In this document: positions 20,403 to 30,172 of the stretch, in pieces
How the letters are laid out: every line of letters begins with the position of its first letter
Position numbering within the stretch: the first letter of the stretch is position 1
Source of the DNA: Ypsolopha sequella
Taxonomy: Eukaryota; Arthropoda; Insecta; Lepidoptera; Ypsolophidae
Direction of reading: 5' to 3'
NCBI GenBank assembly: GCA_934047225.1
Contig: CAKOHE010000018.1
Location: 62,001 to 126,000 of the forward strand
Length of the DNA: 64,000 nucleotides
The notes under the pieces: generated by a model
Seen by the model: the letters and a program-made list of their open reading frames with translations, nothing else
What the model was told of the DNA's origin: nothing
Databases searched by the model: none
Program-made: the position numbers and the translations under genes

Positions 20403-20904
20403 AGCCCTTGATTGTCATTCCGCAACGGGGCCCGGAAAGTTCGATTTTCAAAACTAATTGCGAGTATTAAATGGAACTTTTTCATCAAGGTAGTAGAAAA
20501 AATATCTTTATTGGTAACACAAAAGTAATTTACATGGCCATGTTGTTGGAATCACCTATACTTGTACCAGGTGACTCAGCTCTTTCTATAACTTTACATA
20601 ATTTAATAAATGTAGAAACAATAATCATAAACAAGTTTAATAAAGATACTAAACGTAAGATATTTAAAATATATTATATACATATAATTATATATGTAAA
20701 TGTATATAATAATAGTTTTTTTTTATATTTATGTTATATTTTGTGTAATATAAATATAAGAAATAGTTTAATATTACAAATTAAATAAGATTATAGTGTT
20801 AAATTATATTATATCAATGATAAATTTAAAGATATATTATATAATAATTATTATATTTATTAAGTGTACGAATAATAATATTTTATTGTATCTATCATAT
20901 TATA

Positions 20905-21914
20905 CAGGGTGGAAAAAATTTAAGGGCCCTGGAGGGGAGCTACCTTAAATCGTTTAGTTAGCTCATTTTACTGAAAGGAAACATTCCTTTATTTTTTAAA
21001 AGAAACAAAACTCCATTCAAAGATATTCTGAAATTCGCTTGTCTCACCCGGGAATCGAACCAACTAAAAATAAAAAAAAATAAACCCTCGCTATTTTATC
21101 ATACGAATCGGTAGGATTATTGTTCAGAATAAAATTTGTCTAATAAACATTTGGTCTTACACTCATCTGTTGTACGAGATACTCATGAAATTAAATATTT
21201 ATTACAAGTTCTTTGTTAACAATACCTAGTACTGTTCACTATTAACAAGTAAATGAAACGTTCTCATTTTCTTATCTCTCTTACATCCAAAGACATCGTA
21301 TGAAGTACAAGCTTGCTAATGTTATTTATCTTAAGTACCTTGTTGAAGACTTCAATAAGAAAATCGTTAAATGGTTAATAATAAATGTATGAAGAGCACA
21401 ATTACTTCTTGCACTAGGCGTACTGACAAAAAGTTTAAAAAAGGAACGTATTTTTTTTGCAACGCAGAGCAACAAATTTGAAGTTCGAACCATAAATTTC
21501 ATTCGAAATTAAAATTTTGTTTTGTTTTGCTTTCATTCCGTGCTGTCATTGTGTAATAATGGCGTATAATTATTACTTTACAAGTAAAAAGTACTAGGTA
21601 TTGTTAATAAAGAACTTGTAATAAATATTCAATTTCATGGTTATCTCGTACAACAGATGAGTGTAAGACTTTAGTTTAGTGACAAATTTTATCCTGAACA
21701 ATAATCCTACCGATTCGTATAATAAATAGCGAGGGTTTATTTTTAAAATTTTTAGTTGTTTCAGTTCCCGGGTGAGACAAGCAAATTTTAGAAGATCTTT
21801 GAATGCAGTTTTGTTTCTTTTAAAAAATAAAGGAATGTTTCCTTTCAGTAAAATGAGCTAACTAAAGGATTTAAGGTAGTTCCCCTCCAGGGTCCTTCCA
21901 TTATTTCCACCCTG
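20905..21914. mobile_element. Foldback DNA element, about 325-bp inverted arms, TA duplication
   Basis: It starts 'CAGGGTGGAAAAAATTTAAG', ends '...CCACCCTG', and is flanked by TA on both sides. Arms are 20905-21233 and 21591-21914, with a unique 357-bp centre. Copy A has the empty site near 5405, which confirms a discrete insertion. The arms contain a Pol III B-box-like 'GGTTCGATTCCCGGG' (minus strand, about 21047-21061). There is no transposase. A Tc1/mariner-type origin is inferred from the TA duplication. Confidence 0.88.
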
Positions 21915-21983
21915 TATATATATTATTATCACAGGTTATTTGCAACATATTGTATAACCGAAATAAAATTATATTCAACATAC

Positions 21984-22192
21984 TTCTGCGGCGTCTCTTC
22001 AACAACACTTTTATCAGAATCGTCCTCTTCTATAGGAGTGCACAATACAACAATCTCTCGGTTGTCTTGTTCTTGTGTGTCGACGCAAGGTTCCGTCTGA
22101 AGTCCCGTGCCTTCAACAGGGGCAGCGAGCTCGGAACACATGCCGGGTGTCAGTAAGTTTGCGATGTTCTGCTGAGTCTCGGGACCTGGGAC
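21984..22192 (-). CDS. BRCA1-like gene, small exon between large exon and BRCT exons
   Basis: The 209-bp exon has acceptor 'CATGTCTAG' and donor 'GTATGT'. It encodes about 70 residues including 'NIANLLTPGMCSELA', 'PCVDTQEQDNREIVVLCTP' and an acidic 'IEEDDSDKSVVEE'. No fold is recognised and it is probably disordered. It enters in phase 0 (matching the large exon's donor) and leaves in phase 2 (matching the exon at 18249-18893). A second copy of this exon is in copy A. Confidence 0.75.
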
Positions 22193-22227
22193 CTAGACAT
22201 GACCTTCAATTTAATATTTCGGGTGTT

Positions 22228-22569
22228 ATGGAGGAAGATAAGAAACAAAGGGGAATTAATTGCGTTTGACTAAATTTTGTAACCTATAATAGCCATATAA
22301 TTTTCTGAACATATGGACTATTTTCAGAAAAAAGTTTAAATATTTCAGTTCTTTCTTTACTTTTCAAGAAATTTTTTAAACTTGTGCAGTGCTACAAGGA
22401 TCTTATGGCGCGTGGATTGGTTGTGTCTAAAATTGGAACTAACGCCTCTACCATACTCCTTGTTTCACAGCTGCGCTCACCTGTCACTGTCATCCACGCA
22501 CCATCAAATCCTGTATGTGCACTTGTGCACTGTAAACGCGGTTACGTCAAAAGACTGTCAGCAAAATAG
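22228..22569 (+). CDS. Candidate two-exon short gene antisense to BRCA1-like intron
   Basis: On the plus strand a possible first exon (22228-22263, 'MEEDKKQRGINC') is followed by a weak 'GTTTGA' donor, a 126-bp intron and a strong acceptor 'AACTTGTGCAG'. The second exon (22390-22569) encodes 'CYKDLMARGLVVSKIGTNAS' and ends 'CKRGYVKRLSAK'. Both halves are in phase 0 and the second exon is richer in GC than its surroundings. The predicted protein is about 71 residues with a basic C-terminus and no known family. It lies in an intron, antisense to the host gene. It could instead be an old retro-fragment of a longer gene. Confidence 0.35.
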
Positions 22570-22702
22570 CAAATCGAAGTTTTCAAGTTGCCACTACTGA
22601 TGGCTCGGTAGACACTTCCTGGATTATGATTTATGACATTAGTTGTTTTGACGGCTTACTTTTTTTTTTGTAAACAAGTCGAGTAGTCGAGGAACAACAG
22701 TA

Positions 22703-22849
22703 CAGTGCTCCCAAAGTGATACAAATCTTCGCCACTGTTCGCCACAAGTTCGTATTTCCTTATACTTTCTATACAATCAATACGGTCACGTGGTACTTCC
22801 GGTCGCTCTGCTATAGATTTGTATGCGCATTATTACTTTGGGAGTACTG
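22703..22849. mobile_element. Tc1/mariner-type MITE, TA target duplication (copy B)
   Basis: Same element as 6192-6338: inverted 'CAGTGCTCCCAAAGTGAT' ends flanked by TA, 147 bp. Confidence 0.75.
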
Positions 22850-23251
22850 TACATATTATTTTCACCATAACGCCTATGCTGACGTCATCAGGGAGCATTA
22901 AAACTGATGTACAGTGCACCATAAGTCTGTTCCTCCAAAAAGTTTGGTCTAATAAATATAAATAAACAATTAGAATTAAATAATAACAACAATTCAAATT
23001 GCAAGTAGAGGAAGGAGGTCGAGAACATTGTAAATGCATAGAAGTCGCGTTTAACACACACGATGCAATTGCAGCGATGAAATCTGCAACGGTTTGCAAA
23101 GAGTTATAAACGACGATTTTGCATGACTTTGACAAGCATCGATGCTCTCTCCATCGTATACAAGCCACAAACTTAACTGTTCCGGTGGCGAAGACTGTCA
23201 CACAATTAATATAGAAGCTATTTTAGTTTAGCCCATCAGAACAGGACTTAC

Positions 23252-25828
23252 ATGGGTATTTCCCTTTTCAAGTACATTTCCGACAGTAGAGAACATATTC
23301 TCACTATACTTTTCACCAACAAACTTGTTGACTGTCTGAGTTTTTCCTAACTGTTCATTGTGAGTGCTTTGTTGTGTCTTATTCAAAACTTGTGTTACTT
23401 TTGTAACAGTTTTTCCAGTATATTTCTTTCCAGTACACTGCAGTTTCTGGCTTTGCATTTCGTCAATATCTGCATCAATATTGGCAAATACTTGGCCCAT
23501 TAGTTGATCATAATCCGGACTATCTAAAGTTATGTTCTCTTCTTGAAATGAAACATCGTTGATAATACTTTTGTCCGGTGTGTCAACCTTTTGCCGCTTG
23601 TCGCTGTTTTCTGCGATATCATCTGATTCTCGATTTCTTTTATCAGCCTTTTTTTGTGTCCTGCTTTTACTGCTCTGATCATAATCCGGACTATCTAAAG
23701 TTATGTTCTCTTCTTGAAATGAAACATCATTGATAATACTTTTGTCCGGTGTGTCAACCTTTTGCCGCTTGTCGCTGTTTTCTGCGATATCATCTGATTC
23801 TCGATTTCTTTTATCAGCCTTTTTTTGTGTCCTGCTTTTACTGCTCTGATCATAATCCGGACTATCTAAAGTTATGTTCTCTTCTTGAAATGAAACATCG
23901 TTGATAATACTTTTGTCAGGTATGGCAACCTTTTGCCGCTTGTCGCTGTTTTCTGCGATATCATCTGATTCTCGATTTCTTTTATCAGCCTTTTTTTGTG
24001 TCCTGCTTTTACTGCTCTTGTGAGTTGGTACTAAAATCTCTGAAGGTTTTTTTAAAGAGTTCTTTAACATTTGTACATTATGTTCTTTGACTGATCCACT
24101 GTTGAATATATCAATATCATCCAGGTTCATATCTGCAGGTACGTCCTTCTCTGTAGTTTTTACTCTTTCATTATAACCATCATCATTTACTTTATTTCTT
24201 GTATCGCTTTCAGTATTATTTTTAACAGGAGTTTTACTTTTGGATGACTTAAGTGCATCAGTAACTTCTTCAATCTCAGTCATTTCTTCGTCACATTCCA
24301 TGATTCTAGATAATTCTTTTTCAACACTTTCAGTTATGACAAATGGTGCTGTTACAGTTGAAGCTGAAGCAGTATTTTTCCTAATAGATGTAGTTCTATC
24401 TAAAACTGTTGGTGGTTGCTTGGCATCAGTAGATAATGGTGTGACTGTTTTAATTGTTTCGTAGCTTTTATTTTCAGAATCTGTTTGTACTGAAACACTT
24501 GTTGTATTTACTGTTTGAACATGTGGTTCAGGAGTATCAGAGGGTCCTAACGATGTCTTGACTACTCGGTCAGTATTTACTTTCAGCTTGACATCTTTTT
24601 CTTTATTATTTATAGTAATATTTGTAACAAGATCTTTAAATCTAATGGATATATGAATATCATCATCAGAGTTATGTGGTTCTTCTTCATTACTAACAAG
24701 CAGCTGTTTTAAGGACCTGTCAGGTGACTGAATGGAAATTTTAGGAGCTTGAATTGTGCTCATTTTAATAAACGGGATATTATCTTCTTTCCTGATTTGA
24801 GAAACCAATACATTCACATTGTCTTTGTCGGACACAAGTTCATTTTGCTCTTGTTCATTTTCTATTTTATTTTGAGCTCTTTTTCTAGACTTCTGAGAAT
24901 AATTCTTGCTTATCACTTTACCGTCATCTGTTGTTGGGTCCTCAGGGACATGTTTTTGACTTGCAGGATTTATATTTACTTCACTTTCAATAACAGAAAA
25001 ATTTTCATTTTCTAATAATGTAGATTTATTTACTTCATTTGGTTGACTCGTATACTTATCTGTTCTTTTATCTGTTATATTCGGATTGTCATCATCAATA
25101 AAAATAGCTTCCCCATTAGCAGTAGGTGGACTTGTTGTGTTTTGTTTACTTACCTTACTTTGGTTCTTTTTGCACATTTCAATCGAAACATTTAGTTTAG
25201 TTTTACTTCCCTTTTTCAGTTTACTAAACTCTTTTTTCATTTTTTTTACATTACTCCAGGTTTGTTTGGTCTTGTCGAATTTTTTGTCGGTCCCCAAACT
25301 TGAGTTATTTGAACCTTGGACAGTATTTGTTTTTATATTAGCAGCACTGTCTTGTTTTTTGTCATTTGTGACTTTTTTACGATTACTTCTTCGAGGATGC
25401 TCATTTGGGAACTCACTATCCTCAAAAGAAAATGGTTCAAAATCCTTAGGTCCGATGATATTTTCTTTATCTTTATGAGGAGCATATTCTGTGTCGGTGA
25501 CTACTTCTATCTTGTCCCAGTCATCTTGGGGCACAGAAACATGCATCACTTTCTTGAGAATCTCACTCCCTTGAGGTTGAGCATGAATCTGTATCTTGCT
25601 AGTTGACAGCTGAACTGGAGGCAGAATGTCCTGAGTTGACTGCTGAGTCTCACTAAATGGTGAAGCTGAAAAATGGTCTTTAGAACTCGTCAACCATTCC
25701 TTGACATTCTTTGTGGGATCCTCCTCTTTTTGTTTTTCTGGAGTATCCATCATAGATTGGTCGACTGCAAGAAAAACATGTTTTGATGATTGAGTGGGAT
25801 CAGGGGCCTTATTGTCTAACTTCAACAT
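23252..25828 (-). CDS. BRCA1-like gene, large central exon
   Basis: A 2.6 kb exon, open for about 859 codons from an ATG at 25828 to a 'GTAAGT' donor after 'EKGNTH'. Read through, the frame stops seven codons later. The protein is low-complexity, charged and Ser/Thr/Lys-rich, as in the disordered middle of BRCA1. Visible pieces are 'DDWDKIEVVTDTEYAPHKDK', a basic 'RRSNRKK', 'ITESVEKELSRIMECDEEMT', and three tandem 57-residue repeats near the end with bipartite nuclear-signal character ('KKADKRNRE...DKRQK'). No RING is seen. Either it lies on an exon outside the window or this form lacks it. The start codon sits inside a 146-bp palindrome, so the true 5' boundary is uncertain. Role (DNA repair scaffold) is inferred only from the BRCT exons downstream. 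Confidence 0.75.
23504..24016 (-). repeat. Three 171-bp in-frame tandem repeats in BRCA1-like exon
   Basis: Each unit encodes 57 residues beginning 'SSKSRTQKKADKRNRESDD' and ending 'NITLDSPDYDQ'. Units are almost identical; visible changes are 'VAIPDKS' against 'VDTPDKS'. Each carries two basic clusters and an acidic tail. Copy A has a similar array in which the unit nearest the 3' end reads 'VDTHDKS'. Near-identity suggests recent expansion or homogenisation. Confidence 0.9.
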
Positions 25829-25953
25829 CTATTGCTATTGCCTTCAAAGGTAACGTGATTGGCTAGAAATGACGTGACACATAGTTTCTAGCCAATCACG
25901 CGTACTTTTAAAAGAGATAGCGATAAATGTTGAAGGTAGACAATAATTTATTT
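25808..25953. repeat. Imperfect palindrome spanning the start of the BRCA1-like ORF
   Basis: Arms of about 63 bp run from 'TTATTGTCTAACTTCAACAT' (25808) to its inverse ending 'TTGAAGGTAGACAATAA' (25953). The inner arms are 'GTGATTGGCTAGAAA' and 'TTTCTAGCCAATCAC' around 'TGACGTGAC'. The ATG at 25828 is mirrored by an ATG on the plus strand. Two inverted CCAAT boxes and a CRE-like core give it the look of a bidirectional promoter. It could equally be an inverted duplication or a small foldback element. Confidence 0.7.
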
Positions 25954-25954
25954 A

Positions 25955-26640
25955 TTTTATTTATTTATTATTTATTTAAAATGTATAACATTACAGTATA
26001 TTAACTAATACGTTATACAATTATAATATTAATGTTAAAAATTAAAATCAAAATTAATAAATTAAAACTAAAATTAAAATCAAAAAAATACAATCAAATA
26101 TAAAACATCAATTTTAAATTATGAATAGGGACATTCCTGTCATTCATCACGCTCGCAGAACTTCAGGCATTTCTCAATCACAGTCATCAATCTATCAGCA
26201 AATAAATCACACTCAATATTATATATAATCAATAAGGCCCTAGGTCTTTCTTTAGCCAAATTAATATTTCAAACTAAAAAAACCGAGAGTCGTCATGGGA
26301 CACCCGGTTGCAAAAATTTCGTGTGTGTATGTTGCCATCGCAATTACATAAGTAATAAGGTTTTGTTGACTAACTATTGAGTGAATTTTGAATTAAAGTG
26401 ATCTGATTTGATTAATTTGAAAAAAACCTGCCAACTCCCGAGCATGAACCTTTCTTTATTATAAAAGTCACGTCTGAGGATGTTAATAAGTGTATCTCCT
26501 CGAAAGCAGTACGTGTGATAAGTAGGGTCGCCAGATGTTTTGGACCGGACAGTATGGTTACCAAGACTTGCGGGAGAGAGGGGCGCTCCCCGCTCCACAG
26601 GGCTAGCTAACCGAATGAGTGCCACCCGCTCGCTCAGTCG
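25955..26640. repeat. Repeat-rich spacer; probable non-LTR tail on minus strand
   Basis: The run 'TTTATTTATTTTATTTATTT' at 25946-25975 and the following AT-rich sequence look like the A-rich tail and 3' UTR of a minus-strand non-LTR element. A GC-richer block at 26530-26640 ('GGGAGAGAGGGGCGCTCCCC') is not identified. No gene is supported; the minus-strand ORF at 26374-26625 has no recognisable features. Confidence 0.35.
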
Positions 26641-26644
26641 CGTC

Positions 26645-26845
26645 GCCCAAATATGTTAAAAAGTGACACTGTATAAAACAAAGTCGCTTCCCGCTGTCTT
26701 TCTGTCCCTATGTATGCTTAGATCTTTAAAACTACACAACGGATTTTGATGCAGTTTTTTTTTTAATAGATAGAGTGATTCAAGAGGAAGGTTTATATGT
26801 ATAATACATGGCCGTGCAAAGCCGGGGCGGGTCGCTAGTAATAAA
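26645..26845 (+). mobile_element. Helitron-like (Lep1-type) 3' end, candidate
   Basis: The sequence passes through 'CAACGGATTTTGATGCAG' and 'GATTCAAGAGGAAGGTTTAT' and ends 'GCCGGGGCGGGTCGCTAGT'. This is a widespread lepidopteran terminus with a small GC-rich hairpin upstream of CTAG(T), as expected for a Helitron 3' end. The 5' end is not identified. Non-coding. Confidence 0.5.
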
Positions 26846-27004
26846 TATAAGTTTTAATGTTTAAGTGTTTCATTGTGTTCACCCCCGGTAATTTCCAGTA
26901 ATTTTCTCAGTTTGATCTGGCCACAAATTGACAAATTGTATCAAAAAAATCAAAGGGTTTTGTATCTGGACCATCTGGCAACCCTAGTGATAAGATAATA
27001 TAGG

Positions 27005-27136
27005 CTTAGATATGATTATTCCTATCCTGGATGTGTTGTTGCCTCCTCTCACATTAGCCAGCAATACAGCAATCGCTACCGCATGGAAACAAGCTTTTAT
27101 CCCCTTACCTAAAATCACAAATCCCACTTCCTTTAA
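27005..27136 (+). pseudogene. Short reverse-transcriptase fossil of CR1-group element
   Basis: An open stretch of about 40 codons includes 'PILDVLLPPLTLASNT', 'TAWKQAFIPLPKITNPTSF'. It aligns with residues about 493-535 of the 983-aa protein at 1334-4285 ('LILDELLPVL', 'TAWKNAHVIPLPKTTNPSSF'). It is cut off at 27136 by the next repeat. It is too short for the ORF threshold and is not functional. Confidence 0.75.
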
Positions 27137-27720
27137 AAAAACGGTCAAGTGCGAGTCAGACTCGCGTACCTAGGGTTCCGTAATCTGACTGTTTTAGGAA
27201 TATTGTCATTTTTTTTTTCGTGAATTTCTGAACTGCTATATTTCAGTAATTTTAGCTCAACACTTTTCTCCCTCACTCTTATTTTATTGTTAAAACCGGC
27301 CAAGTACGAGTCGGTCTCGCACACAAAGGGTTCCGTACCATCACACAATACGGGTGCGGAACCCTAAAAACATTATGGTAAATAATTCCACTTGCAGTTA
27401 TCTAAAAAGGTTCTAATTAAGTTGGTCATTGATAGCTTCCTAAATAATTAAATATTTGAAATTTTCAGATTTTTTTCCTATGTGTGTGCCATAAGACATA
27501 CCTGTAAACGAAATTTTAAGTTTCTAAGTCTAGAAGTGCCCTATTTTATGAAATTTTTATGAAATAGATCATGTAAAGTGCCATAACTTTTTTTTGCTTC
27601 AAGTTAAAAGCCTGATTTTTACAGCACCTTGGGGCCGTAGACTTCTGTAGGAGGTATCAGTTTCTACTTGATATCTCATATGGGGCCCGAGCAAAAGGAT
27701 CTTGACAGACATATGGACAT
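27137..27720. repeat. Lepidopteran 'GTCAAGTGCGAGTC' repeat cluster
   Basis: It contains 'CGGTCAAGTGCGAGTCAGAC' with 'AGGGTTCCGTA', then a second, diverged terminus 'ACCGGCCAAGTACGAGTCGG' with 'AAGGGTTCCGTACC' (about 27295), and 'GGGCCCGAGCAAAAGGATC' near 27690. It probably represents two abutting copies. The ORF at 27145-27348 on the minus strand is repeat-derived. Confidence 0.6.
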
Positions 27721-27959
27721 CATCCTATTGGGACGAGTTGGCAGTGGGACGAGTTGACAAAAGTGTGAAGGTGTGTTAAAGTTGGCTTTTTCTTTTTTGA
27801 TAAATTAATTGCCATTGCTGGCAGCTCCTCTTTACTACAAACAAACAATTTTTACTTAATGTCAGTTAAATCAATAAGATTTTTAAAACTATAAAAGAAA
27901 TAAATTTCTATATTTGGCGATTTATCCATCGCAAGGAGATACAAATTAACAATATATCA

Positions 27960-28066
27960 TTGCGGTATAGAAACGCAGAAAGAAAATCTGGATGTGAGGA
28001 GCTCTGAACCGCATTTCGAACTCAGGACCTCTCGCTAACTGGGTGATTGCTATACCAGCTATGATA
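27960..28066 (-). repeat. tRNA-like sequence (SINE remnant candidate)
   Basis: On the minus strand 'AGCTGGTATAGCAATCACCC' is followed by 'GTTAGCGAGAGGTCCTGAGT' and 'TTCGAA'. This resembles an A box, D-arm region and B box ('GAGTTCGAAAT') of a Pol III promoter. A complete cloverleaf is not obvious, so I do not call a tRNA gene. It abuts the palindrome that follows. Confidence 0.35.
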
Positions 28067-28069
28067 CCG

Positions 28070-28460
28070 TAATTGAAAATATTATTTTATCTTTCTTGTC
28101 AGATTTAGTGTTTGTTTTTTTTTCATTTCTGGTTTGTCATGCTATCATCAGTTTTCGTTTTTAAAAGCATATGTGGTGGTGCTACATTGGCAGATTAATT
28201 ATTTTGAAACCCATAGCATAAAAATGTTTAGTTCAATTCTTTTCAACTCACTTCTAGGGGCCATGTCTCCCCTAGAAGTGAGTTGAAAAGAATTTACCTA
28301 AACATTTTTATGCTATGGGTTTCAAAATAATTAATCTGCCAATGTAGCACCACCACATATGCTTTTAAAAACGAAAACTGATGATAGCATGACAAACCAG
28401 AAATGAAAAAAAAAACAAACACTAAATCTGACAAGAAAGATAAAATAATATTTTCAATTA
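28070..28460. repeat. Near-perfect 391-bp palindrome (191-bp arms, 8-base loop)
   Basis: The left arm (28070-28260) and right arm (28269-28460) are almost exact reverse complements with loop 'CCATGTCT'. Only a handful of mismatches are visible, e.g. 'GTTCAATTC' opposite 'GAATTTACC'. A transcript would form a hairpin of about 190 bp. No coding content and no clear target duplication are seen. Confidence 0.93.
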
Positions 28461-28469
28461 CTTTGTAGT

Positions 28470-30170
28470 TAATATTTTGTATATGTGTAATATAGGGACG
28501 GTTTGCTCGTCATTACTGAATAAACGCCGACTAATATTTGCATAATATTTGTTATAAATAATTTTGTTGTACTTACGGACGGAGTTATATCTACTATAAT
28601 ATTATTATAGTTATAGGTAAGTTTATATAATTGCACAGTGGGTATGTAAATACAGAATTATAAAAAGATAATAATTTATAAATTACTATTATTCATTATT
28701 CATGACAACATCAATTCTTTTTCAGGAAATCAAGTTTTTGTACATCAAAATTCAAAACCAAATTCTATAGTTTTTGTCATATCTGTCGAAGTCAAATTAT
28801 TGGCGCAAAAATCGACGGAGTTCTGTTTTTGTTTTAATGAATCATCCGAACTATTTTCTGAATCGATCCGTTTTTTATCGAAATAAGCCTTCACATTTTT
28901 AATACTGGCAACATTTTAGTTTTGCTAGAGTGTTCCCAATGATTAAAAATACGCTGTACCAACAAAAACAGGGTGCCAAAAAATTGTCGCACAAGATGGC
29001 TGCTTAGGGCTTGAATTGTTTGCAAAAAATATCGATATCGATAAATTAAAATTATACGAGTTATTTTAGATGCTACGTATAAAATATGAGTAATCAAATC
29101 AGTAAAGTAGTAATAATTTAATAAATATATAATTTGCTATTACTGAGCTTTTTATTTTTGCTGGATTAAATAATTTTTGCTAGATTTAATTTCGCAAAAA
29201 GTATTATTGATCTATGTTACTGATTACTTACCAAGCCTCGACTATGAGTTTGGCTATATAAATAAAAGTCAACTTTTAGGCAACAGCTCTTTGGCAGCAA
29301 CTAATGTTTGAATAAGTATACTTAGTGCAATCTATAGTTCTCATAAATGCCTTTAGCTGACGAAATGTTAAGGCGTTATATTTTAATTATGCACGCATGA
29401 TTCTTTAACTGACAGTTAAATCACCAAAATGATTTATGCGTAATATAATTTTGTCAAGGTTAGCCTATTAGGTATAAGGCAATATAAAACATAAGACCTA
29501 AGCATCTGTGAAAAATTAAAATTACAAATGTTTTAATACTTTTTTAATAAAATCAAAAATACAAATCTTACTGACACTGTTAACCTAAGGTTCAAGATTA
29601 CTTATTTTATGAACGGAGTCATGTTTTTTTTTATAATTTTGATTACAAAAGCTTATATACTTAATATACAAAGAACTCAGTACTTATATTATTATAAAGG
29701 CTTATACGATAAAAATAAGTCAACTTTAGGTTAAGGGATAAAACAACAAGATAGCAGGACTTATAGTCATAAAAAAGTCTACCCGTCTCATATAGCACAC
29801 ACCGTCAATTTATCTAATAATTAATTAACATCTTTAGACGAACCATCAGCTAAAAAATTACATTACTCATTATGAAAATTATCACTTGTAACACCAAATG
29901 CTTCTTTATTCCACACCTGTATAGAAATCTGAAGAAAACTATATTTTTATTCATTTCTAAACAGTATTAATTTGTTTAAGAAAGCCCTATGTGACACTGT
30001 ATCGTTAACTTTCTTTCCGTGATGAAAGAACCTTATGTCTAAATATACCTTAATCACACTTTTAATCAGTAGGATTCGGTGGTTTGTATTGTGATCTTGA
30101 TCATTAGCCACGAAAAAAATATTTTCTGTGGTGTAGAACTCTGTGAGAAATTTAAAAACATAAAGATAAT
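28470..30170. other. AT-rich region with no recognised gene
   Basis: No supported ORF. Similar phrases 'AAGTCAACTTTTAGG' (about 29268) and 'AAGTCAACTTTAGG' (about 29716) hint at a small repeat. Part of the interval may be the 3' end of the P-like element that follows, but its terminal repeat was not found. Confidence 0.5.
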
Positions 30171-30172
30171 AT

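Larger units (their letters stand above)
19494..23880. repeat. Segmental duplication copy B (inside the intact BRCA1-like gene)
   Basis: This is the partner of copy A and is probably the original, because it is embedded between correctly phased exons of the gene. It covers part of an intron, the small exon (21984-22192), another intron and the 3' part of the large exon. It has a 1.0 kb inverted-repeat element (20905-21914) that copy A lacks, and lacks the non-LTR insertion of copy A. The right boundary falls within tandem repeats and cannot be placed exactly by eye. Confidence 0.88.

Noticed and set aside
21047..21061. B-box match as a tRNA gene
   Set aside because: No A box at proper spacing and no cloverleaf; the motif is inside a foldback element and partly repeated in its other arm.
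25086..25606. 130- and 96-codon plus-strand ORFs
   Set aside because: Shadows antisense to the large BRCA1-like exon with hydrophobic, low-complexity translation.
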